This document shows positions 24,798 to 33,446 of a stretch of 64,000 bases of DNA, one piece after another; positions within the stretch are counted from its first letter, which is position 1; each line of letters opens with the position of its first letter. Source of the stretch: CAZCDS01 sp964497585 (GTDB taxonomy: Bacteria > Desulfobacterota > Desulfomonilia > Desulfomonilales > Desulfomonilaceae); assembly GCA_964497585.1 (NCBI GenBank), contig CAZCDS010000016.1, forward strand, positions 1 through 64,000, read 5' to 3'. Both the position numbers and the translations under genes were made by a program. Below the pieces are notes generated by a model. The model had not been told where the DNA came from, ran no database searches, and worked only from the letters and a program-made list of their open reading frames with translations.

Positions 24798-25337
24798 ATG
24801 TCCAGGATAGGAAAGGCCCCAATTAGGCTTACCGACGGAGTCAAGGTCACGGTACAACCCTCCACCGTTAGTGTTGATGGGCCCAAGGGATCACTGAGTA
24901 TGCCGGTCTCGGATCTGGTTGCCGTCGATGTGGACGAGTCTCAGATCCGTGTTTCTGTGACCAGGAAGCACCGCAAGTCAAGAGCCATGCACGGACTGAT
25001 CCGCAGCCTCCTCCAGAACATGGTGACCGGAGTCACCGAAGGCTTCACCAAATCCCTCGAGATCCAGGGCGTCGGATACCGGGCGGAAGCGGACAACCAG
25101 TCCATAACCCTGTACGTCGGGTACTCGCACCCCGTGGTCCTTCCCCTCCCCGAAGACGTTACTGTGGAAGTCGAGAAAAACACGATCATCCACGTGCGGG
25201 GCATTGACAAACAGAAAGTCGGAGAAATGGCCGCACGTATCCGCAGGGCTCGCAAACCTGAGCCCTACCGAGGCAAGGGCATACGCTACCAGGGAGAACA
25301 GGTCCGCAGGAAGGTGGGCAAGGCAGGAGCCAAGTAG
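24798..25337 (+). CDS. rplF: Large ribosomal subunit protein L6 (uL6)
   Basis: 179 aa from ATG 24798 (MSRIGKAPIRLTDGVKV), 8 nt after GAGGAGC. The C-terminal signature PEPYRGKGIRYQGEQVRRKVGKAG is split here into its two halves: PEPYRGKGIRY and QVRRKVGKAG. The frame open from 24747 lies within rpsH and is not used. Confidence 0.96.
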   Translation: MSRIGKAPIRLTDGVKVTVQPSTVSVDGPKGSLSMPVSDLVAVDVDESQIRVSVTRKHRKSRAMHGLIRSLLQNMVTGVTEGFTKSLEIQGVGYRAEADNQSITLYVGYSHPVVLPLPEDVTVEVEKNTIIHVRGIDKQKVGEMAARIRRARKPEPYRGKGIRYQGEQVRRKVGKAGAK

Positions 25338-25408
25338 ACGCGGAGTTGAGCCCAACATCGAGAGTCCGCGCCGGGAGGCCGGGGCAAGACAGCGAAAAGG
25401 AATGACTG

Positions 25409-25777
25409 ATGGCTTCAGATCTGGATAGAACAACTTCAAGAAGGAAAAGGGCCAGGAGGGTTCGGTCGAGAATCGGCTCCGCGGGAGAACGTCCGCGTCT
25501 CACGGTCTACCGCTCCAATCGCAATATTTTCGCGCAGATCATCGATGACAGGCAGGGCGTAACGCTGGTCGCCGCGTCCACGTTGGACAAGGGGTTCCGC
25601 AAGAAAACAGGCAACCCTTTTGGTAAGGACGCAGCCAGGGAAGTTGGAAAGCGGCTTGCCGAACGAGCCAAGGAAAAGAACATAGAAAAAGTCGTCTTTG
25701 ACCGCGGAGCCTATCTTTATCACGGAAAAGTCAGAGCGCTGGCTGACGGTGCACGCGAAGGCGGTCTCGATTTCTAG
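25409..25777 (+). CDS. rplR: Large ribosomal subunit protein L18 (uL18)
   Basis: 122 aa. RPRLTVYRSNRNIFAQIIDD and the C-terminal FDRGAYLYHGKVRALADGAR are typical. L18 brings 5S rRNA into the 50S subunit. A 71-bp gap follows rplF. Confidence 0.97.
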   Translation: MASDLDRTTSRRKRARRVRSRIGSAGERPRLTVYRSNRNIFAQIIDDRQGVTLVAASTLDKGFRKKTGNPFGKDAAREVGKRLAERAKEKNIEKVVFDRGAYLYHGKVRALADGAREGGLDF

Positions 25778-25802
25778 TGCACGGATTCAAAGGAGGAATC
25801 GC

Positions 25803-26339
25803 TTGCTCAACAGATCCGATCTAGCTGCCGAAGGAGAATTGAAAGACAGGCTCATCCACCTGAGCCGCGTCGCCAAGGTTGTTAAAGGAGGCAGAAGGTT
25901 CTCTTTCAGCGCCATCGTCGTGGTAGGCGACGGAAAGGGCCGTGTCGGCTTTGGACTCGGCAAGGCCAACGAGGTCCCTGAGGCTATTCGCAAAGGCGTG
26001 GAACGTGCCAAAGCCACGATGGTCGACATCCCCGTCAACGACGGCACGATACCTCATGAGATAGAGGGCCGTTTTGGAGCTGCCAGAGTCTTCTTGAAAC
26101 CCGCCGGGTCCGGAACCGGAGTTATCGCGGGCGGCGCGGTGCGCGCCGTGATGGAAGCGGCGGGCGTGACCGATATTCTAACCAAGTGCATTGGAACGAA
26201 TAATCCCCACAACGTGGTCAAGGCCACCTTCGAAGGCTTGAAAGGGCTGCGCACCCACGAGCAGATTGCACGGAAGCTCGGCAAGGTGATGACGGAGACC
26301 GAAGCGACATCCGGAAAGGAGACCGCTCCAAATGCTTAG
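25803..26339 (+). CDS. rpsE: Small ribosomal subunit protein S5 (uS5)
   Basis: 178 aa from TTG 25803, 6 nt after AAGGAGG, giving LNRSDLAAEGELKDRLIHL. The ORF is open upstream to 25698 within rplR but that part has no similarity. The RNA-binding core GGRRFSFSAIVVVGDGKGRV, the GKANEVPEAIRKGVERAK helix and the C-terminal HNVVKATFEGL are present. The stop overlaps rpmD by 8 nt. Confidence 0.95.
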   Translation: MLNRSDLAAEGELKDRLIHLSRVAKVVKGGRRFSFSAIVVVGDGKGRVGFGLGKANEVPEAIRKGVERAKATMVDIPVNDGTIPHEIEGRFGAARVFLKPAGSGTGVIAGGAVRAVMEAAGVTDILTKCIGTNNPHNVVKATFEGLKGLRTHEQIARKLGKVMTETEATSGKETAPNA

Positions 26340-26511
26340 GGTTACGCTTAAACGAAGCGTCATAAAATCTACTGAGTCCCAGAGGGCCACCGTCACCGGG
26401 CTGGGGCTGAGGAAGATCGGCCAGAGCCGGGTCGTTGAGGATACCCCCCCAATCCGAGGCATGGTGCGCAAGGTCGATCACCTTATTGACGTGGAAGAGG
26501 TCGAGGGCTGA
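26332..26511 (+). CDS. rpmD: Large ribosomal subunit protein L30 (uL30)
   Basis: 59 aa, read directly from 26332: it starts MLRVTLKRSVIKSTESQRAT and continues TGLGLRKIGQSRVVEDT, both typical of bacterial uL30. The ATG lies inside the end of rpsE (8-nt overlap), and rplO starts 34 bp after the TGA. Its position between rpsE and rplO is the standard one. Confidence 0.95.
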   Translation: MLRVTLKRSVIKSTESQRATVTGLGLRKIGQSRVVEDTPPIRGMVRKVDHLIDVEEVEG

Positions 26512-26545
26512 CCGGAACGTTCCGGCGCCCCTGAGGGAGATATTG

Positions 26546-26986
26546 ATGGATCTTTCGAATCTCAAGGGACCCCAAAGAGGGAAGACGCGCAGGAGATTGG
26601 GCCGAGGAGAATCCTCGGGTGTTGGAAAGACCTCCGGTCGTGGCCACAAGGGTCAGAAATCCCGGTCCGGAGGCACCGTCGGGGCTGGCTTCGAAGGCGG
26701 CCAGATGCCGCTTCAACGCCGCTTGCCTAAGAAGGGGTTCACCAACTCCCCCTTCAAGGTCCGATACAATCTCGTCCACGTCAGGGACCTCGCCCGCTTT
26801 AAGGCGGGGACCGTGATTACCCCGGAGCTGCTCAGAGAAGCAGGCCTAGTCAAACGAAGCGGGCCGGTCAAACTGCTTTCCGATGGCGAAGTGTCCGCCA
26901 AGTACACGATCAAACTTGACAGGATCAGCGCTCCGGCACGCGCAAAGATCGAGACGGCCGGCGGCGCGGTTGAGGAAAACGTCTAG
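26546..26986 (+). CDS. rplO: Large ribosomal subunit protein L15 (uL15)
   Basis: 146 aa from ATG 26546 (MDLSNLKGPQRGKTRRRLGR) after a GAGGGAG site. The glycine-rich part GRGHKGQKSRSGGTVGAGFE is characteristic. An open extension to 26435 overlaps rpmD and is not used. Confidence 0.96.
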   Translation: MDLSNLKGPQRGKTRRRLGRGESSGVGKTSGRGHKGQKSRSGGTVGAGFEGGQMPLQRRLPKKGFTNSPFKVRYNLVHVRDLARFKAGTVITPELLREAGLVKRSGPVKLLSDGEVSAKYTIKLDRISAPARAKIETAGGAVEENV

Positions 26987-27052
26987 ACCGTTACGCAAGC
27001 CTGAGGAGTGAGGCATCGCAATCGAGCAAGCCTCATCAGGGAGAAACCCGTT

Positions 27053-28348
27053 GTGTTAGGTTCCCTCGGTAATATAGCGAAAATTCCCGAACTCAAGCGC
27101 AGGGTGATTTTCACACTCCTGATGCTGCTGGTCTATCGTGTTGGCGTGCACGTACCCACACCCGGAATTAACGCCGCGGCGCTCAAGGAACTCTTTCAGC
27201 AATACCAGCAGACGCTCTTCGGAATCGTTGACATGTTCACCGGCGGAGCGCTGGAGAACTTCTCCGTGTTCTCTCTGGGGATCATGCCGTACATTAGCGC
27301 GTCCATCATCCTTCAGCTTCTTACCGTGGTCGTGCCCCATCTGGAACGGCTTTCCAAGGAAGGGGAAGCAGGAAGGAAGAAGATCACTCAGTATACGCGC
27401 TACGGAACAATTGCACTCTCTCTCATTCAGGGTGCGGGGATCAGTATTGGATTGGCCAGAGCCGAAGGTATGGTATACATCTCCAAGCCTGCCTTCGTCG
27501 TGCTATCCATGGTCACGCTAACGGCCGGGACCGCCTTTCTCATGTGGCTGGGAGAACAGATCACCGAGCGTGGCATCGGGAATGGAATATCCCTGATCAT
27601 CTTCGCCGGAATCGTAGCAAGGATGCCTTCGGCGCTTGGAAGCACCGTCCAGTTGGTACGAACGGGGGACATGGGGTTCCTCATCTTGCTCTTGCTGATT
27701 CTGGTCATGGTGGCGGTAATCGGGATCATAGTCTTCGTAGAGAGGGGGCAGCGGCGAATCCCGGTCCAGTATGCCAAGCGGGTGGTAGGACGACGCGTGT
27801 ACGGAGGGCAGAGTACCCATTTGCCGCTCAAGGTAAACACCGCAGGAGTCATTCCTCCCATTTTCGCGTCCTCGCTCATTATCTTCCCCGCGACGATCGG
27901 CCAGTTCCTCCACGTGCCGTTCCTCACGTACTTGACCAGTTGGCTGAGACCAGGGACAGGAGTCTATGAGCTTATTTACGTGGCTCTGATTATCTTCTTC
28001 TGTTATTTCTATACCGCTGTGACCTTCAACCCTGTTGACGTGGCAGACAACATGAAGAAATATGGAGGGTACATCCCGGGAATTCGACCGGGTAAGAAGA
28101 CCTCTGACTACATAGACAAGGTGCTCACGCGAATCACGTTTGGGGGTGCGGTGTACGTTTCAGCGGTGTGTGTGCTCCCGTCAATCCTGATAGCCAGGTT
28201 CAACGCTCCCTTCTATTTCGGAGGAACTTCGCTGCTCATTGTCGTAGGAGTCGCGCTGGACACTCTCAGCCAGATCGAGTCCCATATGATTCAGAGGCAT
28301 TATGAAGGATTCATCCGAACAGGGCGCATCAAGGGCAGGCGCGGTTAG
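27053..28348 (+). CDS. secY: Preprotein translocase subunit SecY
   Basis: 431 aa from GTG 27053, preceded by AGGGAG, giving MLGSLGNIAKIPELKRRVIF as in relatives; the in-frame GTG at 27008 has no similarity upstream. About ten membrane segments are visible, with the family motifs RVGVHVPTPGI, GIMPYISASIILQLL and the cytoplasmic FVERGQRRIPVQYAKR. SecY is the channel of the SecYEG translocon in the inner membrane. Confidence 0.96.
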   Translation: MLGSLGNIAKIPELKRRVIFTLLMLLVYRVGVHVPTPGINAAALKELFQQYQQTLFGIVDMFTGGALENFSVFSLGIMPYISASIILQLLTVVVPHLERLSKEGEAGRKKITQYTRYGTIALSLIQGAGISIGLARAEGMVYISKPAFVVLSMVTLTAGTAFLMWLGEQITERGIGNGISLIIFAGIVARMPSALGSTVQLVRTGDMGFLILLLLILVMVAVIGIIVFVERGQRRIPVQYAKRVVGRRVYGGQSTHLPLKVNTAGVIPPIFASSLIIFPATIGQFLHVPFLTYLTSWLRPGTGVYELIYVALIIFFCYFYTAVTFNPVDVADNMKKYGGYIPGIRPGKKTSDYIDKVLTRITFGGAVYVSAVCVLPSILIARFNAPFYFGGTSLLIVVGVALDTLSQIESHMIQRHYEGFIRTGRIKGRRG

Positions 28349-28378
28349 GCGCGGCTCCCCGCACATGAGGAAGGTGTT

Positions 28379-29026
28379 ATGAGAATCGTTCTTTTGGGCG
28401 GCCCAGGTTCCGGAAAAGGTACACAGGCGAAGAAACTTACGGTCAAGTACGGGATTCCGCAGATTTCAACCGGGGACATCTTCCGAGCGGCCGTCAAGGA
28501 AGGGACCCCGATGGGTATGAAGGCCAAGGAATACATGGACAAAGGGGAACTCGTTCCCGACGACGTGGTTGTGGGCGTGGTCGAAGAAAGGCTTGCCAAG
28601 CCGGACCTGGATCCGGGCTTCATGCTGGACGGCTTCCCGAGAACGCTCCCTCAAGCGGAGGCGCTGGACAAGATCATGACCGGCATGCAAAAGCCCATTG
28701 ACCATGCCGTCCTTGTGGACGTCCCGGATGAAGAGCTTATGAAGCGGCTCACGGGAAGACGGACCTGCCGCAACTCCGACTGTGGAAAAATGTATCATGT
28801 CATGTTCAACCCACCCAAGAAAGAGGGCATCTGCGATGCATGCGGCTCTGAGCTGTACCAGAGGGACGATGATTCAGAGGCCACCATCAGGGAACGGCTG
28901 AACGTGTACAACGAGCAAACGGCTCCGCTCATAGACTATTACGAAAAGAAGGGACTGCTCCGGAGAGTCGAGGGAGTGGGACCAATAGACGGTATTTTCG
29001 AGAAAATCGTTAGGATCCTGGGCTGA
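28379..29026 (+). CDS. adk: Adenylate kinase (zinc LID type)
   Basis: 215 aa. P-loop GGPGSGKGT at residues 7-15, the NMP-binding STGDIFRAAV and the DGFPRTLPQAE motif. The long LID domain carries a Cys4 set (CRNSDC and CDAC around residues 134-161), typical of zinc-containing adenylate kinases. Converts ATP and AMP to two ADP. Next to secY as usual, but map and infA do not follow. Confidence 0.97.
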   Translation: MRIVLLGGPGSGKGTQAKKLTVKYGIPQISTGDIFRAAVKEGTPMGMKAKEYMDKGELVPDDVVVGVVEERLAKPDLDPGFMLDGFPRTLPQAEALDKIMTGMQKPIDHAVLVDVPDEELMKRLTGRRTCRNSDCGKMYHVMFNPPKKEGICDACGSELYQRDDDSEATIRERLNVYNEQTAPLIDYYEKKGLLRRVEGVGPIDGIFEKIVRILG

Positions 29027-29054
29027 TCGCCGAGCCCTCTTGAAATCGGCGATC
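29025..29054 (+). terminator. adk-rpmJ intercistronic hairpin
   Basis: Perfect 9-bp arms GATCGCCGA (29025-29033) and TCGGCGATC (29046-29054) close a 12-nt loop, starting within the adk stop codon. No run of T follows, so it may act as an mRNA-stability or processing element rather than a full terminator. Confidence 0.45.
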
Positions 29055-29139
29055 GGTTCGGGATGCCGGAAAGATCGGGTCGCGGCCAACGCTTTGGCGA
29101 TTTCTGAAGCGGACGTTGACGCCCTCCGCGGAGGCACTC

Positions 29140-29253
29140 ATGAAGGTCAGAGCATCTGTCAAGAGAATTTGCGACAAGTGTAAGATAATTAGACGAAAAG
29201 GAGTGGTGCGGGTAATCTGCGAAAACCCCAAGCATAAGCAGCGGCAGGGTTAG
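29140..29253 (+). CDS. rpmJ: Large ribosomal subunit protein L36 (bL36)
   Basis: 37 aa, starting MKVRASVKRICDKCKIIRR. A CxxC pair, a third Cys and a His (CENPKH) form the zinc site. GCGGAGG precedes the ATG by 7 nt. It begins the alpha operon, just before rpsM. Confidence 0.95.
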   Translation: MKVRASVKRICDKCKIIRRKGVVRVICENPKHKQRQG

Positions 29254-29291
29254 CATCGGAGATTGTCGGACTACCGGTCAGGAGGAGAAAC

Positions 29292-29660
29292 GTGGCGCGC
29301 ATTGCAGGAGTTGACCTTCCGAAGAACAAACGGATGGAGGTCGCACTGACGTACATTTATGGCATAGGTCGCACAAGCGCCCGGAAAATACTCGGGGAAA
29401 GCGGCCTCGATCCGACCATGAACTCGGATCATCTTAGCGAAGTAGACGTGGCGAAGATTCGTGAAGTTATCGATCGTTCGTACAAAGTTGAGGGCGATCT
29501 CCGCCGCGAGACCACCATGAACATCAAGAGACTGATGGATCTGGGGTGTTATACGGGACTGAGACACCGCCGCGGCCTTCCCGTCAGGGGTCAGCGCACG
29601 CATACCAACGCGCGGACCCGCAAGGGACCACGAAAGATGCAGATCGGAAGACGAAGGTAG
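29292..29660 (+). CDS. rpsM: Small ribosomal subunit protein S13 (uS13)
   Basis: 122 aa from GTG 29292 after GGAGGAG. ARIAGVDLPKNKRMEVALTY and the tail RGQRTHTNARTRKGPRK are characteristic. S13 bridges to the large subunit at the 30S head. Confidence 0.96.
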   Translation: MARIAGVDLPKNKRMEVALTYIYGIGRTSARKILGESGLDPTMNSDHLSEVDVAKIREVIDRSYKVEGDLRRETTMNIKRLMDLGCYTGLRHRRGLPVRGQRTHTNARTRKGPRKMQIGRRR

Positions 29661-29790
29661 TCCGGTACGGAAACCCCTCGCGATCGCACAGGCCGGCCCT
29701 GTCCTGAATGGACAATCGGCCAAAGAGACCTGGACAAGGAAACGACGATCAAAGTCGGAAACAGTTCGGACATCATTCACTATCATGCTG

Positions 29791-29813
29791 ATCTCCCCGC
29801 AGAGGGGGGAGAT
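29791..29813 (+). promoter_or_regulatory. Hairpin in the rpsM-rpsK gap
   Basis: ATCTCCCC (29791-29798) pairs perfectly with GGGGAGAT (29806-29813) over 8 bp. It lies 15 nt before the rpsK start, in a 168-nt gap that is long for this operon. It could modulate rpsK translation or terminate weakly; I cannot tell which. Confidence 0.4.
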
Positions 29814-29828
29814 TTGACGGAGCGGTAA

Positions 29829-30218
29829 ATGCCGAGAAGGCGAGTTCAAAAGAAAAAGAAGGAAAAGCGCAACATCCCCCACGGCGTGGCTCATATCCAG
29901 TCCACGTTCAACAACACCATCGTCACCATTACCGACATGGAGGGCAATTCGGTGGCATGGGCATCCGCGGGCACTCAGGGCTTCAAGGGATCTCGAAAAT
30001 CGACACCCTTTGCCGCTCAGCTCGCGGCCGAGGATGCAGCGCGAAAAGCCATGGAACACGGGATGAGAAGCGTCGACGTCCTGATCAAGGGCCCCGGTGC
30101 AGGGCGAGAGACGGCTCTGAGAGCATTGCAGGCCGCCGGGTTTCGAATCACGCTGATCAAGGATGTTACCCCGATACCGCACAACGGGTGTCGTCCTCCC
30201 AAGAGGCGCAGGGTCTAA
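29829..30218 (+). CDS. rpsK: Small ribosomal subunit protein S11 (uS11)
   Basis: 129 aa. GVAHIQSTFNNTIVTITD and the C-terminal DVTPIPHNGCRPPKRRRV are diagnostic. The ribosome-binding site is weak (GGAGCGGTAA), right after the preceding hairpin. Confidence 0.97.
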   Translation: MPRRRVQKKKKEKRNIPHGVAHIQSTFNNTIVTITDMEGNSVAWASAGTQGFKGSRKSTPFAAQLAAEDAARKAMEHGMRSVDVLIKGPGAGRETALRALQAAGFRITLIKDVTPIPHNGCRPPKRRRV

Positions 30219-30264
30219 CTGACCCAAGACAACAGAATTTCGCGGCAAAGTAGAGGAGAGAGGC

Positions 30265-30891
30265 TTGGCACGTTATCGAGAATCAGTTTGCAGATTCTGC
30301 CGAAGGGAAGGAGAGAAGCTCTTTCTCAAGGGCGATCGCTGTTACTCCGACAAGTGTTCGGTTGAGAGGCGCAACTACCCTCCCGGTCAGCACGGTCAGG
30401 CGCGCACCAAGAGAACAGACTACGGAACTCAGCTCAGGGAGAAGCAGAAAGTCAGACGACTCTACGGCCTTCTCGAAAAGCAATACCGGAACTACGTACG
30501 GTTGGCGGAGAGGAAGAAGGGTGTCACCGGAGAGAATCTGCTGCGTCTGCTTGAGTCCCGGCTGGACAACATGGTCTTTAGGATGGGATTTGCCTTCTCA
30601 AGAGCTGAAGCCCGCCAACTGATAAACCACGGGCACTTTGTGGTGAATGGTCGCAAGGTGGACATTCCTTCATTCAGGACGAAACCGGGAACCGTTATCG
30701 AGCTGCGGGAAAAGAGTCGAAAAATCCAATCCATTGAAGAAGCCCTCAAGACCATCAGTCGTCGAGGGGTCCCCGACTGGCTGGAAGTTGACGTGAGCAA
30801 CTTCAGGGGGGTTGTCAAGGCCTTGCCTACCAGAGACCAGCTTCCGCCCACCATCAGGGAACAACTGATCGTGGAGTTCTACTCCAAGTAA
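30265..30891 (+). CDS. rpsD: Small ribosomal subunit protein S4 (uS4), zinc-type
   Basis: 208 aa from TTG 30265 after GAGGAGAG. The N-terminus carries a Cys cluster (CRFC, then CYSDKC), the zinc-binding form of S4. The S4 RNA-binding domain SRLDNMVFRMGFAFSRAEAR and NHGHFVVNG is intact. S4 starts 30S assembly and represses the alpha operon in E. coli. Confidence 0.96.
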   Translation: MARYRESVCRFCRREGEKLFLKGDRCYSDKCSVERRNYPPGQHGQARTKRTDYGTQLREKQKVRRLYGLLEKQYRNYVRLAERKKGVTGENLLRLLESRLDNMVFRMGFAFSRAEARQLINHGHFVVNGRKVDIPSFRTKPGTVIELREKSRKIQSIEEALKTISRRGVPDWLEVDVSNFRGVVKALPTRDQLPPTIREQLIVEFYSK

Positions 30892-30968
30892 GCCGGAATC
30901 TCGGGCAAGCGGGGGTGATCAACATCTTTTCGCCCTCGTGCGGTCGGCCAACAACGATGAGGGGAACC

Positions 30969-32018
30969 ATGACCGAAACAGAACAGACCCTGGTCAGACG
31001 AAACTGGACGGAACTCATTCGGCCCCGCCGGATGGAGGTCGATGAGGCTACCCACACCCCGTTCTACGGGAAATTCGAGTGTGAGCCCCTTGAAAGAGGA
31101 TTTGGTATTACACTCGGGAACGCGCTGAGACGCGTGCTCCTCTCTTCCTTGCAGGGAGCAGCCATCACCTCGGCCAAGATCGACGGGGTTCTGCACGAGT
31201 TCTCGACCATTCCCGGGGTGAAAGAGGATGTCACGGACGTTGTTCTCAACCTTAAGAAGGTTCAGTTGAGACTCCATACTCTGGATGCGAGAGAACTGCG
31301 ATTGGAGGCAGAAGGTGAAGGCGAAGTGCGCGCTGGCGACATCATCACCGACGCCTCCGTGGAAGTAATCAATCCGGAGCAACTCATTGCCACGCTCTCC
31401 AAAGAAGGCCGTCTCTCCATGGTAATGACTGCCGAGTGGGGCAAGGGCTACGTGCCCGCGGAGTTGAACAAGAAGGAAGACGATGTCATTGGAACGCTCG
31501 CTCTTGACTCGGTATTCTCCCCGATCCGCAAAGTGAGCTACAAGATTACCAACGCGCGGGTGGGACGACGAACCGACTACGACAAACTCACCATGGAAAT
31601 CTGGACCAACGGGGCCGTTCTGCCCGAGGACGCCTTGGCACAGGCTGCAAAGATCCTCAGAGAGCAGTTCCTCGTGTTTCTCAACTTCGAGGAAGAAGAC
31701 CGTCCCATTGAAGAGGAAAAAACCGAGGTCGAGCCCGAAATCAACGAAAACCTCTTCAGGAGCGTCAGTGAACTGGAACTCAGCGTCCGTTCGGCCAATT
31801 GCCTCAAGAATGCCGATATCAAGTTCATCGGAGAACTGGTTCAGCGAACCGAGGCCGAAATGCTCAAGACAAAGAATTTCGGACGCAAATCACTCAACGA
31901 AATCAAAGAGATCCTCGCAGATATGGGCCTCAGCCTCGGTATGGTGATTCCGAGTTTCCCCGACCGGGAAGAGCTGGAGCACCGGCGGCAGGAACGTGAA
32001 AGCTTCATCGGCGAGTAA
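30969..32018 (+). CDS. rpoA: DNA-directed RNA polymerase subunit alpha
   Basis: 349 aa from ATG 30969, 5 nt after GAGGGG; ATG 30957 and GTG 30915 are in frame but lie in or before that site. The N-terminal assembly domain holds GFGITLGNALRRVLLSS, and the C-terminal DNA-binding domain ends with LSVRSANCLKNADIKFIGEL and KSLNEIKEILADMGLSLGM. An acidic linker (residues about 237-255) joins them. Confidence 0.96.
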   Translation: MTETEQTLVRRNWTELIRPRRMEVDEATHTPFYGKFECEPLERGFGITLGNALRRVLLSSLQGAAITSAKIDGVLHEFSTIPGVKEDVTDVVLNLKKVQLRLHTLDARELRLEAEGEGEVRAGDIITDASVEVINPEQLIATLSKEGRLSMVMTAEWGKGYVPAELNKKEDDVIGTLALDSVFSPIRKVSYKITNARVGRRTDYDKLTMEIWTNGAVLPEDALAQAAKILREQFLVFLNFEEEDRPIEEEKTEVEPEINENLFRSVSELELSVRSANCLKNADIKFIGELVQRTEAEMLKTKNFGRKSLNEIKEILADMGLSLGMVIPSFPDREELEHRRQERESFIGE

Positions 32019-32033
32019 GACCCGGAGACTCCA

Positions 32034-32474
32034 ATGCGGCACAGGAAAGCAAAATATAGACTCGGAATGAGGACCTCCCACCGGCAGGCAATGCTGCGAA
32101 ACATGGTAACGGCCCTGCTCGACCGGGAGGCAATAACCACTACGGACGCGAAGGCCAAAGCTCTGCGAAGTCTCGCAGACAAGATGATTACGCTCGGCAA
32201 GCGCGGCGATCTGCACGCGCGGCGACAAGCCTTGCAAGTCATCCGTTCGAAGAAGGTCACACGGCGCCTCTTCGAGGAAATCGCCCCCAGATATAGCGAT
32301 CGTCAGGGAGGCTATGTGCGGGTCCTTAAAAAGGGGGTCCGGCCGGGCGACGGCGCGTCCCTCTCGGTGGTCGAACTCGTCGACAAGCAGTCACCCGCAC
32401 AGAGAGCGGCAGCAGGCGGAAAGCCCAAAGGACTGGCTGACAAGATTAGGGATACTTTGCGATCCGAGAAGTAG
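32034..32474 (+). CDS. rplQ: Large ribosomal subunit protein L17 (bL17)
   Basis: 146 aa. RHRKAKYRLGMRTSHRQAML and NMVTALLDREAITTTDAKAK are conserved. The C-terminal tail after residue 115 is longer than in E. coli, as in many bacteria. It ends the ribosomal protein block. Confidence 0.96.
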   Translation: MRHRKAKYRLGMRTSHRQAMLRNMVTALLDREAITTTDAKAKALRSLADKMITLGKRGDLHARRQALQVIRSKKVTRRLFEEIAPRYSDRQGGYVRVLKKGVRPGDGASLSVVELVDKQSPAQRAAAGGKPKGLADKIRDTLRSEK

Positions 32475-32527
32475 CGCGTTCGATACACAACCACTGAGGC
32501 AAGGCGCGCTAACGCGCACTTCACTTC

Positions 32528-33319
32528 ATGATCCGTCTCAAGAACCTTTCCTTCTCCTACACTCCTCAGAACGGGGCGATCCTCCGCGACATCTCCCTGG
32601 AGATCGGGCCCGCGTCCCATGTCGTTATCACCGGACCGGACCGCGCAGGCAAGACAACTCTCGCCAAACTCATCAAGGGATTGCTCGAGCCCACGTCCGG
32701 ATGCGTCTCGCGCCCGCCGAATTCAGCGACCGAAATTGGATATCTCGGAGGAGATCCTCGGGACTCACTCGTCGGCATTTCCGTGGAAGAAGACATTGCA
32801 TTCGGCCTGGAGAACCTCGGGCTGTCAGAACCGGAGATGGAAGAAAGACTTTGCCAGGCCGTTAGATCCATCGGTCTTGACTCCATCCGGAGGCGGCTTA
32901 TCGAAAGCCTCTCCGGGGGCGAGCAACAGAAGGTGGCATTGGCGGGTATGCTCGCCATGGGCGTGACCATCCTGGTCCTGGACGAAGCGCTGAACATGCT
33001 CGACAAGAGCGCTCGCCGCGCTATTCGCTCACTCCTCGCAGACCTTCGGGCCAAACGGGAAATGACCGTCATCGAAATCACCAACAATCTTGAAGACGTC
33101 CTGTCAGCGCAGCGGATCATTTTGCTTACCTCAGGATCCGTAGCATTTGACGGCCCCCCAGAGGCGTTTCTCCGAAGTCCGACCGGGATCCATTGGACAA
33201 GCATGGCAGAAGGCATGGGTGCGCTTGCCACGATGCTCACCGCTCGGGGGGTTCTGGCTTGGATACCCAGGACGACGCGCGAGATCTCGGTATTTTTACT
33301 TAACAGTATCAACAAATAA
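32528..33319 (+). CDS. Orphan ECF-type ABC transporter ATPase with altered Q and H loops
   Basis: 263 aa. Walker A GPDRAGKT (36-43), signature LSGGE (128-132) and Walker B ILVLDE (148-153) are intact, and the stretch SVEEDIAFGLENLGL is typical of EcfA/CbiO ATPases. The Q-loop position, usually FQNP, reads GGDP (74-77), and the H-loop histidine is Asn (186), so ATP use or coupling may differ. No EcfT or substrate-binding subunit is adjacent. In Firmicutes ecfA genes follow rplQ, and this gene occupies that place. Exact substrate unknown. Confidence 0.8.
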   Translation: MIRLKNLSFSYTPQNGAILRDISLEIGPASHVVITGPDRAGKTTLAKLIKGLLEPTSGCVSRPPNSATEIGYLGGDPRDSLVGISVEEDIAFGLENLGLSEPEMEERLCQAVRSIGLDSIRRRLIESLSGGEQQKVALAGMLAMGVTILVLDEALNMLDKSARRAIRSLLADLRAKREMTVIEITNNLEDVLSAQRIILLTSGSVAFDGPPEAFLRSPTGIHWTSMAEGMGALATMLTARGVLAWIPRTTREISVFLLNSINK

Positions 33320-33341
33320 CAACTTATCTTTAAGAAATTGC

Positions 33342-33370
33342 TTGAGAAACCTGATCGTCTGATTTAGAAT
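33342..33370 (+). promoter_or_regulatory. sigma-70 type promoter upstream of the ftsB-like gene
   Basis: TTGAGA (33342-33347), 17-nt spacer, TAGAAT (33365-33370). It lies in an AT-rich gap after the ABC ATPase and about 75 bp before the next start codon. By-eye match. Confidence 0.55.
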
Positions 33371-33446
33371 TCCCTTGTGGAGGAGGTCAGTCAGGAGTGC
33401 CGCGTGCCGGGCGGGCCGCTAAATCACCGAGTAGGTTCTGTTTTTC

